The notes: generated by a model from the sequence alone, not told the origin. A DNA stretch of 64,000 bases from Acidobacteriota bacterium (GCA_019639175.1 JAHBSK010000006.1:1-64000), one strand, 5' to 3'. Counted from the first letter of the stretch, positions 54,621 through 63,341 are shown. Translations and numbers: made by a program.

Positions 54621-54857
54621 TTAGTTATCTCGCGGCCTGCAATCGCCGTTTCCGTCATCTTCCTCTCCATTGTTCGGACGACAATTCTGACAGATACGCC
54701 ACGGACAGTTCTCATCTCGAAACGCCGAAAGGACACGTTCGACGGCATATGAAAGCAGACCCGGAGCCGCCGCTGTTACAGGGCCGATGGCAAATATATT
54801 GCCGGCCAGACCGAGTGAAAGGATAAGCATCAATCCCAGTGTTTTTATTCTTTTCAT
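54621..54857 (-). CDS. Small secreted Cys-rich protein
   Basis: 78 residues, start overlapping the stop of the S9 peptidase gene by four bases. Signal peptide (TLGLMLILSLGLAGNIFA), a short helix (PGLLSYAVERVLSAF), then a Cys-rich acidic tail (ENCPWRICQNC, DGNGDC; four Cys). The mature part of about 50 residues looks like a secreted peptide or precursor. It is sandwiched between a peptidase and a protease gene. No family recognised. Confidence 0.7.
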   Translation of the reverse strand: MKRIKTLGLMLILSLGLAGNIFAIGPVTAAAPGLLSYAVERVLSAFRDENCPWRICQNCRPNNGEEDDGNGDCRPRDN

Positions 54858-56824
54858 TTATTTTCTTTACTCCTTAGTTGTTTTTTCAAAAATTCATACA
54901 TCGCCGCGGTCACGTATCGACCGGCTACTCCGTGGCCCGCTTCCTTGGCATATATGAACCAAACCTCATTTCCTCTGTCCTGTAATTGGGACTTCAGATC
55001 GAGGACATCCCGTTCGGGATTCCGTGTGTCGCGCCCCCCTCTTGTCATAAACAACGGCACTCCTCTCCAGCGGTCCGTATTGTTCAAGGGGGAAAGCGCG
55101 TCAAGCTCTTTCATTAACTTTTCATCTTTAGGGTCTCCGTACTCGTCGATGGCGAATTCGTCGATCCAGCTTAGGGAAAGAAGACCTCTTATCGACACGA
55201 GCGGATATTCGGCGATAACCGCCCTTACCCGCTTTGGCTCTCGCATGGCCGACGCAAGAGCTATAAAGCCGCCGTAACTTTCACCACGGACGATGATTCT
55301 GTCCGAATCAAGTTCCGGTTGCTTCTCGATCCATTCGAGAAGAGCGCTTACGTCCTTAACGGCGTCTCCCCGTTTCGCGCCGTTATCGGCATCCATGAAT
55401 TCAAGCCCGAAACCTCGCGATCCGCGAATATTGGTGTGGATGATGGTAAGCCCGAGATGAGCCGCGAATCTTAAGGCTTGTGAATTGAATACCGGCCGAT
55501 CAAGGACTTGAGGCCCGCCGTGGATAAAAACAAGAACAGGAGATCGGCCTTCGGTCTTTTCCGGCTTGATCATATAGCCGGATATCTCGCGGCCGTCAAA
55601 GGACTTCCAGCGGATCACTTCTGGCGGTTTTACTTTATTCTCCATCTGGGCAGGTACTCGTCCCTTTGTCCACGAGGTTGTTTGCTTCGTGGCGATGTTG
55701 AATACTTCGATGGATGCAGGCTTAGAAATGTTCTCGGTCGTATAGACGATCTCCTTGTCGGATAACCAGCCCGCATTCCAAATAACGTAATTGCCTTTAA
55801 CAAATGGCGGCACGATCTCCACGATTCCATCCTTGTTAAGCTTGCCTACTCGCATGTTGTCGATTCCGTCCCGCATTTCCTGAATAAGGAATGACTTCTT
55901 ATTTGGAGAGATCTTTACATCCTGAAGATTTGCGATACTCAAAGGCAACTTTATGCGAAACCGCTTTCCGGTTTTCAGGTCCATCGACATAAGACAGACT
56001 TCTGTACTGCATTCAGATGAACCCTCTGAGAGCCAGAAAACTCGCCCTTGACCGAAGAACCCTTTGGTCGAATTACCTTTATCTTCGACCGTACTCAGCG
56101 TCTTTGATAGGGTGTCGTAAAGGTGAAGTGTCTGATTGCTCGATGTCTTCCAATGTCTCAGGAGTAGTTTGCCGTTGTGCGAATCCAGCACATTCCAGTT
56201 GCCTTTCAGGTCAATATCGAAACAGGTGCTTTTTGAAAAATCGTGGCTGCACAGACGAGTTATCATTGTTCCGTAGTCCATCTGCGCGTAAAAGATCGTT
56301 CTGCCTTTTTCGTCCCATACGAAGGATTCGATCGACTCGTCTTTACTTGAAAATGAGGTCAGTTTTCTGATCTGTCCTTTTTCGTCCCGCAGATATAGTT
56401 CAAAGCTGTCCCGTTTTTCCTTGTCATCAACGAAAACGAATAGTCCGCCTTTTGGACTTACCCGGACTCTGGCCGGAGAACGCCCATCTATCAGAAGCCT
56501 TGGTTTCGCCATCGGTGCATCAAGGTGATAGATGTACGACCTCTCATCCGTTATCAGAATCGAGCGGTTCCTTCGGTCAACATCCCAAATCAGATTGTTT
56601 TTGATCTCTGATGGCTCAAAGAACAGGTGTTCAACGTCCACGTTCTTTATCGGGGGAATACCCTCAACATTAAACGTCGACGGAACGGGATAGTCGCCGT
56701 TTGTCTGGGCATCTGTCGCGAAAACGAAGACAAATAGGGACGCAAGACAGGCGTAGAATGTCATTACGACAGATGCCGGACGCTTTTCATTGATCGACCC
56801 TCTTTTTGAGACGGAATGTTTCAT
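54854..56824 (-). CDS. Exported S9 (prolyl oligopeptidase family) peptidase
   Basis: 656 residues: signal peptide (SVVMTFYACLASLFVFVFAT), an N-terminal beta-propeller (about 60-390, WD-like repeats), and a C-terminal alpha/beta hydrolase domain with nucleophile Ser in RGESYGGFIALA, Asp in TRGGRDTRNP and His in KEAGHGVAG, plus the oxyanion-region FIHGGPQ. It should cleave oligopeptides in the periplasm. Its start overlaps the anti-sigma-like gene and its stop overlaps the small secreted gene, so all are co-translated. Confidence 0.92.
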   Translation of the reverse strand: MKHSVSKRGSINEKRPASVVMTFYACLASLFVFVFATDAQTNGDYPVPSTFNVEGIPPIKNVDVEHLFFEPSEIKNNLIWDVDRRNRSILITDERSYIYHLDAPMAKPRLLIDGRSPARVRVSPKGGLFVFVDDKEKRDSFELYLRDEKGQIRKLTSFSSKDESIESFVWDEKGRTIFYAQMDYGTMITRLCSHDFSKSTCFDIDLKGNWNVLDSHNGKLLLRHWKTSSNQTLHLYDTLSKTLSTVEDKGNSTKGFFGQGRVFWLSEGSSECSTEVCLMSMDLKTGKRFRIKLPLSIANLQDVKISPNKKSFLIQEMRDGIDNMRVGKLNKDGIVEIVPPFVKGNYVIWNAGWLSDKEIVYTTENISKPASIEVFNIATKQTTSWTKGRVPAQMENKVKPPEVIRWKSFDGREISGYMIKPEKTEGRSPVLVFIHGGPQVLDRPVFNSQALRFAAHLGLTIIHTNIRGSRGFGLEFMDADNGAKRGDAVKDVSALLEWIEKQPELDSDRIIVRGESYGGFIALASAMREPKRVRAVIAEYPLVSIRGLLSLSWIDEFAIDEYGDPKDEKLMKELDALSPLNNTDRWRGVPLFMTRGGRDTRNPERDVLDLKSQLQDRGNEVWFIYAKEAGHGVAGRYVTAAMYEFLKKQLRSKENK

Positions 56825-57798
56825 TGCTTTACCTCCACGCAGCGAACGGATGCAGTCGTTTTCTTCTGCATCTTGATAGTACCTGTTGATTGACTTTTTC
56901 TTTTCAGATCACTCATCCTGAAATCCTGCGATTCGCTGACGATCCTCTCGCCGCTCTCAAGTTTCACTATGAGTCTTAACCGATAAGTAGTTTCAGGATC
57001 GAGTTCAGCGGTGACGAGATAAGAGGTTCGTTCATCGGTCTCAAAATGATCTATAAGCCTTTCATCAAGATCCGACAGATAGACGTTGTACGTAACGGCG
57101 TTCCGAACCTTTTCCCATGTCAGCAACAGGCCGTCGTCAGTTTGCCTTGCTTCAAGAGCGACCGATCTTTGTCCTTCGCAAGGAGTCTTTCCACGAGTCT
57201 TCGCCTGTCTTCGGGATCCCGATGCGGACGCTCTGCGATCATTGATTCTTCCGGGTATTCTCCCGTTCCTTGCTGCATCGGACCTTGCAACATCTTGCTC
57301 GGCCGTTGCTGCTTTCGACGCTTGAGACGCAGTTGATGATACCGGATCGTCGGAGTTGACGATCTCATTCCGAGTCGGGCTTTCATAGCTCATCGGATCA
57401 GGTATATCGCGGGCGTCGGTGTTGTTTACCGCTGCGACCATATTTTCATCATCCAACGCTCCCCCAGGCATCATCAGTAAAGCTGAAAAGCCCAATATCG
57501 CAATGGCGAGGAGACTTGCAAGGACAGCATTTCTCATTGTCGGCCGAGCGGGCAATACTCCGCCAAGCGACTCCTTTATAGCGATCCAGACCGGAATGCG
57601 AATCGTCTCTTCGGTGGCTTTCTCGTCGCTGCCCATCAGACAGTTCCAGAACTCATCCGCTGTCGGAACAGGAAGCTGATTCCGACATTCCGGGCATCGG
57701 ATCAAGTGACGCGCCGCCATTGTGTGGTCCTCAGCCGAAAGCTGTCTTTCACGATAGGCAAGGATGTCGGATATTTGCAGGTGTTCTTCGCTTGTCAT
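56821..57798 (-). CDS. Membrane zinc-finger (anti-sigma-like) protein with FN3-like outer domain
   Basis: 325 residues. Cytoplasmic part with anti-sigma zinc motif H-x3-C-x2-C (ARHLIRCPECR, about residues 30-40), one transmembrane helix (NAVLASLLAIAILGFSALLM, about 88-107), a Ser/Arg-rich linker, and an outer fibronectin-III-like domain (about 215-300, GLLLTWEKVRNAVTYNVYLS, TTYRLRLIVKLESG). Overlaps the sigma-factor gene by four bases, the usual sigma/anti-sigma pairing. The outer domain could sense a peptide or surface signal and release the sigma factor. Confidence 0.8.
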   Translation of the reverse strand: MTSEEHLQISDILAYRERQLSAEDHTMAARHLIRCPECRNQLPVPTADEFWNCLMGSDEKATEETIRIPVWIAIKESLGGVLPARPTMRNAVLASLLAIAILGFSALLMMPGGALDDENMVAAVNNTDARDIPDPMSYESPTRNEIVNSDDPVSSTASQASKAATAEQDVARSDAARNGRIPGRINDRRASASGSRRQAKTRGKTPCEGQRSVALEARQTDDGLLLTWEKVRNAVTYNVYLSDLDERLIDHFETDERTSYLVTAELDPETTYRLRLIVKLESGERIVSESQDFRMSDLKRKSQSTGTIKMQKKTTASVRCVEVKQ

Positions 57799-58499
57799 TT
57801 TCTTAACCTTCCAAGTTTCCTTCGTGCATCGAACCTCGCTTTCCTTATTGCCCGCGTCGCCGCTCCCGGATCGCGATCATTCTTGTGCGATCTAGCTATC
57901 GCGGCGATCTCAACATCGGAAAGAGGCAGTCTTTCCAAAATATCGAGCCACTGTTCGTTGCTTATATCGAGGGATGCGACTATCTCTGCTTCGTTGATTC
58001 CAAACTCAATGAAATAGATCACTAGATCCGGAGAGTTGAGCAAAAGCGCCCGTCGCTGATACAAACTCAGCTTGCAAGTTTCTTGCCAAACATTTCCAAC
58101 AAGTGAAACCATCTCCGCATTGGAACTCCCCTCGGCGGTTGGTGGCGACATCAGGGATGCCTCATCGATCGGGACCTCGCACTTTCTCTTTCGATTTGAA
58201 AAGGAACGGTTGATCTCATTGTGAGCAGTCTTTGCCGTATATGACCCCCACTCCGCCATTGTCATACTGCCTGCCTTCTCCGGATGTTTTTCTTTCCACT
58301 TCAAGAGACGCAGGATCGCATCCTGCGCGACATCCGGTATATCGGCTTCGGGAACCGCAGCGCGGCGCCCGTACAGCACCCGTAATACAAGAGAGAATAC
58401 CGAGGCGAGCGAAACTTCGCCAACCGGAAGGTCGCCGCCGGGATCTCGTGAATTACGGATCGATCCAAATCCTTGATCTTTTTGAAACTGCCTATCCAT
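57795..58499 (-). CDS. ECF-type RNA polymerase sigma factor
   Basis: 234 residues. Region 2 is recognisable (IPDVAQDAILRLLKWKEKHP, GSYTAKTAHNEINRSFSNRK) and region 4 at the end (PLSDVEIAAIARSHKNDRDP, RAIRKARFDARRKLG). The linker between them is longer than usual. As first gene of the CHAT operon it probably drives its own promoter in a positive loop held back by the zinc-finger protein. Confidence 0.8.
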   Translation of the reverse strand: MDRQFQKDQGFGSIRNSRDPGGDLPVGEVSLASVFSLVLRVLYGRRAAVPEADIPDVAQDAILRLLKWKEKHPEKAGSMTMAEWGSYTAKTAHNEINRSFSNRKRKCEVPIDEASLMSPPTAEGSSNAEMVSLVGNVWQETCKLSLYQRRALLLNSPDLVIYFIEFGINEAEIVASLDISNEQWLDILERLPLSDVEIAAIARSHKNDRDPGAATRAIRKARFDARRKLGRLRK

Positions 58500-58535
58500 A
58501 TGCCCGAATCCCTACCGAATCTCCGAGAAAGCGAA

Positions 58536-58570
58536 GGGGAACTTACGTTCTCGAAAAGGTCAAGTTCCCC
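58536..58570. promoter_or_regulatory. Inverted repeat upstream of the sigma-CHAT operon
   Basis: GGGGAACTT (58536-58544) and AAGTTCCCC (58562-58570) form a perfect 9-bp stem with a 17-base loop, 36-71 bases upstream of the sigma gene start on its leader strand. Could be an operator or a leader hairpin controlling the operon. Confidence 0.55.
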
Positions 58571-59348
58571 GCTAGATAAGAATCTCCCGCTTGAATATAC
58601 CCGCTCCGCCAATATCGAGCCTTTTAGTAATGCAGGCTGTTTTTGCTACGGGAGCAGGGCATCTTCAACGAGAAGCCAAACGATTTTCCGAAGGGTGTTC
58701 TTTAATTTTCTTATCGTAAACTCAAAAGGTCAAATCGTAATTTATTTCCATAAAGACCATAATGAGGCTGAAACTCAGAGCGGCTGTAGAATTCGATTTT
58801 TCGGCCTTTGCCCGCAGACTATTTATATATGATAAAAGCAATAACTGTACCGTAGGAATGTTCGACATGCCACTCCTTATATTCGCGTTCATTTATTCGA
58901 CTTATTCACCTTTGTCAAGTCAGTTCGTTTATTGATCATTCGGAGATAATGCTGAACAAGAACCGTGAATTTCAGAGTATTTGTTGGGTCGGCTCCGTTA
59001 GATCTGGCGTAGTTCCGAAACATTAGTCCAGTGGTGCATTCTTGCGTAAGTGGTGCAGAAATAAACCAGTTTTGGTGCGAAAATGAACCATTTCTTTCCC
59101 TCTGCCGATATTTTTGCCCGCCTGGTTATACCCTCGCCGATCACATCTTGACCACGACACTGACCGTTCCTGACACCTTCGGTCGTCATTTCGGAACGGC
59201 TTGTACGTTCTTTTCGACCGGTCCGCGTTAAGTTCACACCTCTTTTCAACAAACGGAAAACAAAGGCTGTCGGCAGCTGTTGAATCGAATACCCGGAAGG
59301 GCATTTTCGTTTCGCAATCAACAGCAAGATCGAAGGAGAGTAAAAAGA
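58571..59348. other. Long intergenic region between sigma operon and element genes
   Basis: Nearly 780 bases between divergent genes. I see no coding sequence that I can support. The left half is AT-rich (58690-58960). The right half contains the three TGGTGC direct repeats listed separately and leads into the DUF2493 gene. It may mark a junction between host-type DNA and the returning mobile-element gene set. Confidence 0.5.
59032..59090 (+). repeat. Iteron-like direct repeats
   Basis: TGGTGC starts at 59032, 59051 and 59073. The last two are 18-base repeats TGGTGC-AGAAATAAACCA and TGGTGC-GAAAATGAACCA with three mismatches, 22 bases start to start (two helical turns). This spacing is typical of iterons or tandem protein-binding sites upstream of replication genes. 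Confidence 0.45.
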
Positions 59349-59747
59349 ATGAAGGTATTAATATGCGGCAGCAGAACGATCAACGATCCGGCGATGATAT
59401 CACTGGCAATTGAAGAAAGCGGCATAAATCCTACGCACATTATATCGGGCGGTGCGAGAGGCATTGACAGGCTGGCGGGTGAATATGCGGCTTCGAATGG
59501 TATTAAGTTCACGGAATATCTTGCCGATTGGGACAGGTACGGGAAACGCGCTGGGTTTATGAGGAACTACATTATGGTCGGAGAGGCCGAAGCGGTCATT
59601 GCGGTTTGGGATGGTAAAAGTACGGGAACAAAACATGCGATCGACACCGCGAAGTCTAGTGGAAAGCCGGTGTTCGTTTACAGGTACGGAAATGGAGAAG
59701 CGGGACTTGCGGCATCCGCGACCGGTACGGCCATCTCCCGGAACTGA
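59349..59747 (+). CDS. DUF2493 / YspA-type SLOG protein
   Basis: 132 residues from ATG 59349 (GGAG about ten bases upstream). Rossmann-like SLOG fold: MKVLICGSRTINDP, THIISGGARGIDRLAGEYA, FTEYLADWDRYGKRAGFMRN and VIAVWDGKSTGTKHAIDTA. This family (cpYpsA-related) is common on phages and ICEs and is thought to bind a nucleotide-derived ligand; DprA is a distant relative. First gene of the right-hand element block. Confidence 0.85.
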   Translation: MKVLICGSRTINDPAMISLAIEESGINPTHIISGGARGIDRLAGEYAASNGIKFTEYLADWDRYGKRAGFMRNYIMVGEAEAVIAVWDGKSTGTKHAIDTAKSSGKPVFVYRYGNGEAGLAASATGTAISRN

Positions 59748-59881
59748 AACAGAAATGTAAGCGGCGGACAGATCGCGGCTTGAAGGCGGTCCTTGATGAA
59801 ACACTCTTGAAAAGCAGTCTTCGGGCCGTAAAGCCTTTTTCGGCGACTTACAGACTTAAGAATAAATAGGAGAACAATAAA

Positions 59882-60292
59882 ATGGGAGCAAATATATCGC
59901 TTATCGGTAACCTCGGCAAGGAGCCGGAAACCAAGATCACGGACAACGGCACATTCATGGCAAGTTTCTCGATGGCCTCGAACACCGTCAGAAACACGAA
60001 GGACGGAAAGGTCAAGAAGACAGACTGGTTCCGTGTAACGGCATTTGGCAAACAGGCTGAGACGATCGCTCGTTATGTCCGTAAAGGGCATCGGCTATAC
60101 GTTCAGGGACGGCTTACGTTCCAACCGTGGCTCGACAACGAGGAAAAGCCACAGTCGGGAGCGGAGATCGCTTTGCAGGAATTTCAATTCCTGAATGACA
60201 AGCGGGAGGATAACGACAGTGAGGAAGCGGCAGCAGTTATACCCTCTCAAATGGACGCGCCTGCTGAGATCGCACAGACCGCGGCATACTGA
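59882..60292 (+). CDS. ssb: Single-stranded DNA-binding protein 1
   Basis: 136 residues. OB-fold of bacterial SSB: ISLIGNLGKEPETKITDNGT, ASFSMASNTVRNT, DWFRVTAFGKQAETIARYVR and KGHRLYVQGRLTFQPW. The tail is short and acidic but lacks the usual DDDIPF end, so contact with host SSB partners may be lost. GGAG ten bases before the ATG. A paralogue is at 62782. Confidence 0.93.
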   Translation: MGANISLIGNLGKEPETKITDNGTFMASFSMASNTVRNTKDGKVKKTDWFRVTAFGKQAETIARYVRKGHRLYVQGRLTFQPWLDNEEKPQSGAEIALQEFQFLNDKREDNDSEEAAAVIPSQMDAPAEIAQTAAY

Positions 60293-60344
60293 TCAAGGAG
60301 CTTTTACCTCGACTTCGACCTGCCCAACAGACCCATCCAACACC

Positions 60345-60389
60345 GGACCGCCGCCGTGGTATCTGACACGTAAGACGTGGCGGTGGTCC
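60345..60389 (+). promoter_or_regulatory. GC-rich hairpin in the leader of the 60450 gene
   Basis: Fourteen consecutive pairs (three of them G-T) between 60345-60358 and 60376-60389 around a 17-base loop; no T-run follows. It lies 60 bases before the next start codon, so it may act on mRNA stability, attenuation, or as a protein-binding site. Confidence 0.45.
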
Positions 60390-60449
60390 GCCTCTTGTAT
60401 AACAAATGGAGCGGATTCTTATATTGCGATCTTGCCACGAGGAATCTCT

Positions 60450-60842
60450 ATGAAATATAAAATCGAACGGATGAAGTTCATCACCCGCGAATACGTCCGG
60501 GCAAACCGCGACGAACTCTTCCTGTTTGGTGACAATCTTGAGCGGCGAGGGCTTGGCGGTCAGGCCGCCGAAATGCGGGGCGAGCCGAATGCCATCGGCG
60601 TGCCGACCAAGAATAAGCCGTCAATGACGACGGATTCGTTCTTTACCGATACCAAGTTCGACCAGAACAGAGCTGCCATCGATTATGCCTTTGCAAAGCT
60701 TGCAGAAGCCGTCACGGATTCAAGCCGTGTGATCGTTCTCCCCTCGGACGGGTTGGGAACCGGCCGTGCGCAGCTAAAACAAAGAGCGCCGCTTACCTTT
60801 GCCTATCTTCAAAAACGCCTGGACGAGCTTATATCCGAATAA
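60450..60842 (+). CDS. Phage/ICE family protein with GDNxxRxGxGGQA motif
   Basis: 130 residues from ATG 60450 with AGGA upstream. Conserved stretch FLFGDNLERRGLGGQAAEMR then GEPNAIGVPTKNKPS and a C-terminal VIVLPSDGLGTGRAQL. I know this from many phage genomes as an uncharacterised family. The GDN/GGQA and DGLGTG loops suggest a phosphate-binding, macro-like fold. No function is established. Confidence 0.65.
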   Translation: MKYKIERMKFITREYVRANRDELFLFGDNLERRGLGGQAAEMRGEPNAIGVPTKNKPSMTTDSFFTDTKFDQNRAAIDYAFAKLAEAVTDSSRVIVLPSDGLGTGRAQLKQRAPLTFAYLQKRLDELISE

Positions 60843-60997
60843 AAGCGCCCTTGCGTGAACCCCATATAATTTCCGCCGCAACTTGAAAGGGATTTTCAAG
60901 CCTGAAAGAAAGTGTTTTTTCAATCAGGGCTTTGAAAACGCTGCCCTTAATACCACGCGTTTTCTCCGTTTCCAACGATCCGGATAGAGGTTAAGTT

Positions 60998-62641
60998 ATG
61001 GCAGAAAAATTGAATATTGAACAGCTCAGGAAACACGCTCCGCAGAACCCGATACTTGCATTCTCACCGCTTAATACAGGCTCGCCGATGCAGGACTGGT
61101 GTTCGCACCTTGCAGACAATCCGCTTCGTCGCATGGAACTTGAGGAGTTCGCGATACTCGGCGACGTTGTTGTCAGGATAGCTGATGAACTTGAACCGGA
61201 ACCGATAGATCGCGTTCGGATAATGTCACTCGAATACGCGGTAAAAACTCTTGGTAATGAGGATGACGGACGCGAGTTCGTTCGCTGTGTAAAAGCCATC
61301 GCAAGCCCGGACGCCGGCCAGTTCGAGTATGAGCAGATAGCGGCATACTACTACCGCGAGATCAGGGAACGCGGAGTTAGTGAGGTCCTTATGGAAATGG
61401 GTCTTCTGGGGATGCAGCTTGAAGCTGTGACCGCAACAAATTCAGACCGCGAGATCGGATTTGAGGAGTTCGAGCGATCCGAGCAAAAGCTCACGGTAGC
61501 TGACCAGCGCCGTGTTCGGGACGTGGCGGCGGATCGAATGCCGCTGCCGCCACGGTGCCCGAACTTCGACGATGAAATGAAATCGGTTCTGAAACGTGTC
61601 GGAGGGCAAAAAGTTAGTCGAATGATATATGACGACCTCGCCGCTTTCTATCTTGAGGACAGTGACAAATCCCTGGAGGAAATGGACCGTGACTTCCTCA
61701 CCTTCGAGAATCTCGATCAGTATGACGAGAACGGTATTGTCGGCCTGACGATGAATGGCGGACAGCGTTCGGTTGTCGTATTCGATCTCGACTGCGAGGT
61801 CGATGCATCGTGTCTGCCGCCCGATACGAGACACCTTGCTTCGGATCTCGGAAGGCTCTTTGTCGGCCACGCGATGGGCGGCAGCGCTATCCAAAACGCG
61901 CGGCGAATGATAGCCGAAGCCTGGGCGGACATGAGCGGAGCGGCGATCCCGGTTTCAAGTTGGAATGAGCCGTCGAAACAGCCGTTTTCAGATCACGAGT
62001 TCGAGGAATGGCTTTCGCTTTCACTTGACCGGATCTATGACCGAAAAGTCTTGCGATCTGCGCGACGGCTTTGGACTTTAGGCAACGGGGAATCAGTTGA
62101 ACTTGTCTCGGGTCAGGAGGTCAATCCCGACTTCGAAGAGATGCAGTATTCAGCGGCGGTTCTTAGGTTTTTGTGGCGTCGGCAATATGGTGATTTCCAT
62201 TTGCGGAGTCTTCGGCACGAAGCGTATCAGGAAATGTATCTTGCTATACGGAACACTTCGGATACAGCCGATGTAGCGGAGCTTAAAAAGCGGGCGTACG
62301 CGGACTTCAAGGAGTCGAACAGGCTCTCATTGAAGGAGTTTACGGCGCTGAACACGGTCGCGAAATCCCAGGAAGTACGTCTTCGTGACCGGTTCTCCGG
62401 AGCGGCGAGACAGTGGCTTCGAAAGATCGAAAAAGCGACAGAGGGAGGGCTTCGATATCTTAAGTTCTCACTTTACAACGATCCGGGTGCGAAGGCTCTC
62501 ACACGTCAGGAAAAGCAGCGTCTTTGGGATGCGGTCCGGATGCGTGAAACAGAGTTGAAGGCACAGAGCGGAACTGCTAACGCTCGGCAGCAGCAGAATG
62601 TTTCCGTGCAGCGGCGACAGTATGTTCAGGTCATAGTTTAG
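60998..62641 (+). CDS. Large hypothetical protein between two ssb genes
   Basis: 547 residues, GAGG seven bases before the ATG, soluble, acidic-helical. Distinct stretches are VVFDLDCEVDASCLPPDTRH (middle) and HALF-like helical repeats near KKRAYADFKESNRLSLKEF. No catalytic motif is recognised. Its place between two SSB genes points to a DNA-related role on the element. Confidence 0.7.
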   Translation: MAEKLNIEQLRKHAPQNPILAFSPLNTGSPMQDWCSHLADNPLRRMELEEFAILGDVVVRIADELEPEPIDRVRIMSLEYAVKTLGNEDDGREFVRCVKAIASPDAGQFEYEQIAAYYYREIRERGVSEVLMEMGLLGMQLEAVTATNSDREIGFEEFERSEQKLTVADQRRVRDVAADRMPLPPRCPNFDDEMKSVLKRVGGQKVSRMIYDDLAAFYLEDSDKSLEEMDRDFLTFENLDQYDENGIVGLTMNGGQRSVVVFDLDCEVDASCLPPDTRHLASDLGRLFVGHAMGGSAIQNARRMIAEAWADMSGAAIPVSSWNEPSKQPFSDHEFEEWLSLSLDRIYDRKVLRSARRLWTLGNGESVELVSGQEVNPDFEEMQYSAAVLRFLWRRQYGDFHLRSLRHEAYQEMYLAIRNTSDTADVAELKKRAYADFKESNRLSLKEFTALNTVAKSQEVRLRDRFSGAARQWLRKIEKATEGGLRYLKFSLYNDPGAKALTRQEKQRLWDAVRMRETELKAQSGTANARQQQNVSVQRRQYVQVIV

Positions 62642-62781
62642 GCCCGAAAGTTGAATGGCAAAACCATTGAAAAGGAGCGGCGGTCAGGTCATGCAGCGGA
62701 AATGCAGTATCTTTCGTGAAAATGGCCGGGCAGCCGCTTCCCGGACGGAATAAAAATTAACCATAGGAGCAAAAATCAACC

Positions 62782-63273
62782 ATGTCAGCAAATGTATCTA
62801 TATTAGGAAATGCGGGACGCGATGTGAGCTTGCGTCATTCGGAAAATGGTACGGCGATCGCGAGCTTTCCGATCGCATCGAACTCTTTTAAGAACACCAG
62901 GGAAGGGCGGGTCCAGGTCACTCATTGGTACGAAGTGACAGCCTTCGGGAAGACGGCCGAGACCATCGCCGAACACGTCAAAAAAGGCTCGTCCCTTCTT
63001 GTTCACGGCAGGGTTTCGTTCAAGCCGTGGACGACCGACAGAGGCGACCCCCGATCCGGGGCCGAAGTAGCCCTTTTATCGTTCGAGTTCGTCGGCGGAA
63101 ATCGATCGGACGAGCAGCGATCGGAAGCAAACGGAACCGGTAATTTGAGGCCTGCCGTATCCGATCATACGGGCCTGGCGAATGCGGACTCTCAGGTTCC
63201 CGAGCCGGCAGGCGCTTCGCAAAACGGGGCGCCGGATCAGCCTGCCGACGAGCCGTATGTCGATCAGTTCTAA
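62782..63273 (+). CDS. ssb: Single-stranded DNA-binding protein 2
   Basis: 163 residues. OB-fold as in SSB1 but clearly diverged (VSILGNAGRDVSLRHSENGT, HWYEVTAFGKTAETIAEHVK, GSSLLVHGRVSFKPW). The long Gly/Pro/Gln-rich tail ends DEPYVDQF, an acidic end with terminal Phe that resembles the SSB protein-interaction tip, unlike SSB1. Ends at a strong terminator. Confidence 0.93.
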   Translation: MSANVSILGNAGRDVSLRHSENGTAIASFPIASNSFKNTREGRVQVTHWYEVTAFGKTAETIAEHVKKGSSLLVHGRVSFKPWTTDRGDPRSGAEVALLSFEFVGGNRSDEQRSEANGTGNLRPAVSDHTGLANADSQVPEPAGASQNGAPDQPADEPYVDQF

Positions 63274-63310
63274 GAACCGGTCTATTTTGTCAGATTTAGG
63301 CTTTATTTTA

Positions 63311-63341
63311 AGGGCATCGGGAATATCCCGGTGCCCTTTTT
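63311..63341 (+). terminator. Rho-independent terminator after ssb2
   Basis: GGGCATCGGG / CCCGGTGCCC stem (one G-T pair) with a short AATAT loop and a TTTTT tail. Confidence 0.85.

Noticed and set aside
59032..59090. CRISPR array
   Set aside because: Only three short imperfect repeats with 13-16 base gaps and no cas genes; spacing fits iterons, not CRISPR.
58998..59327. Minus-strand frames over the iteron-like region
   Set aside because: No domain, no ribosome site, and they cover the direct repeats; more likely regulatory DNA.
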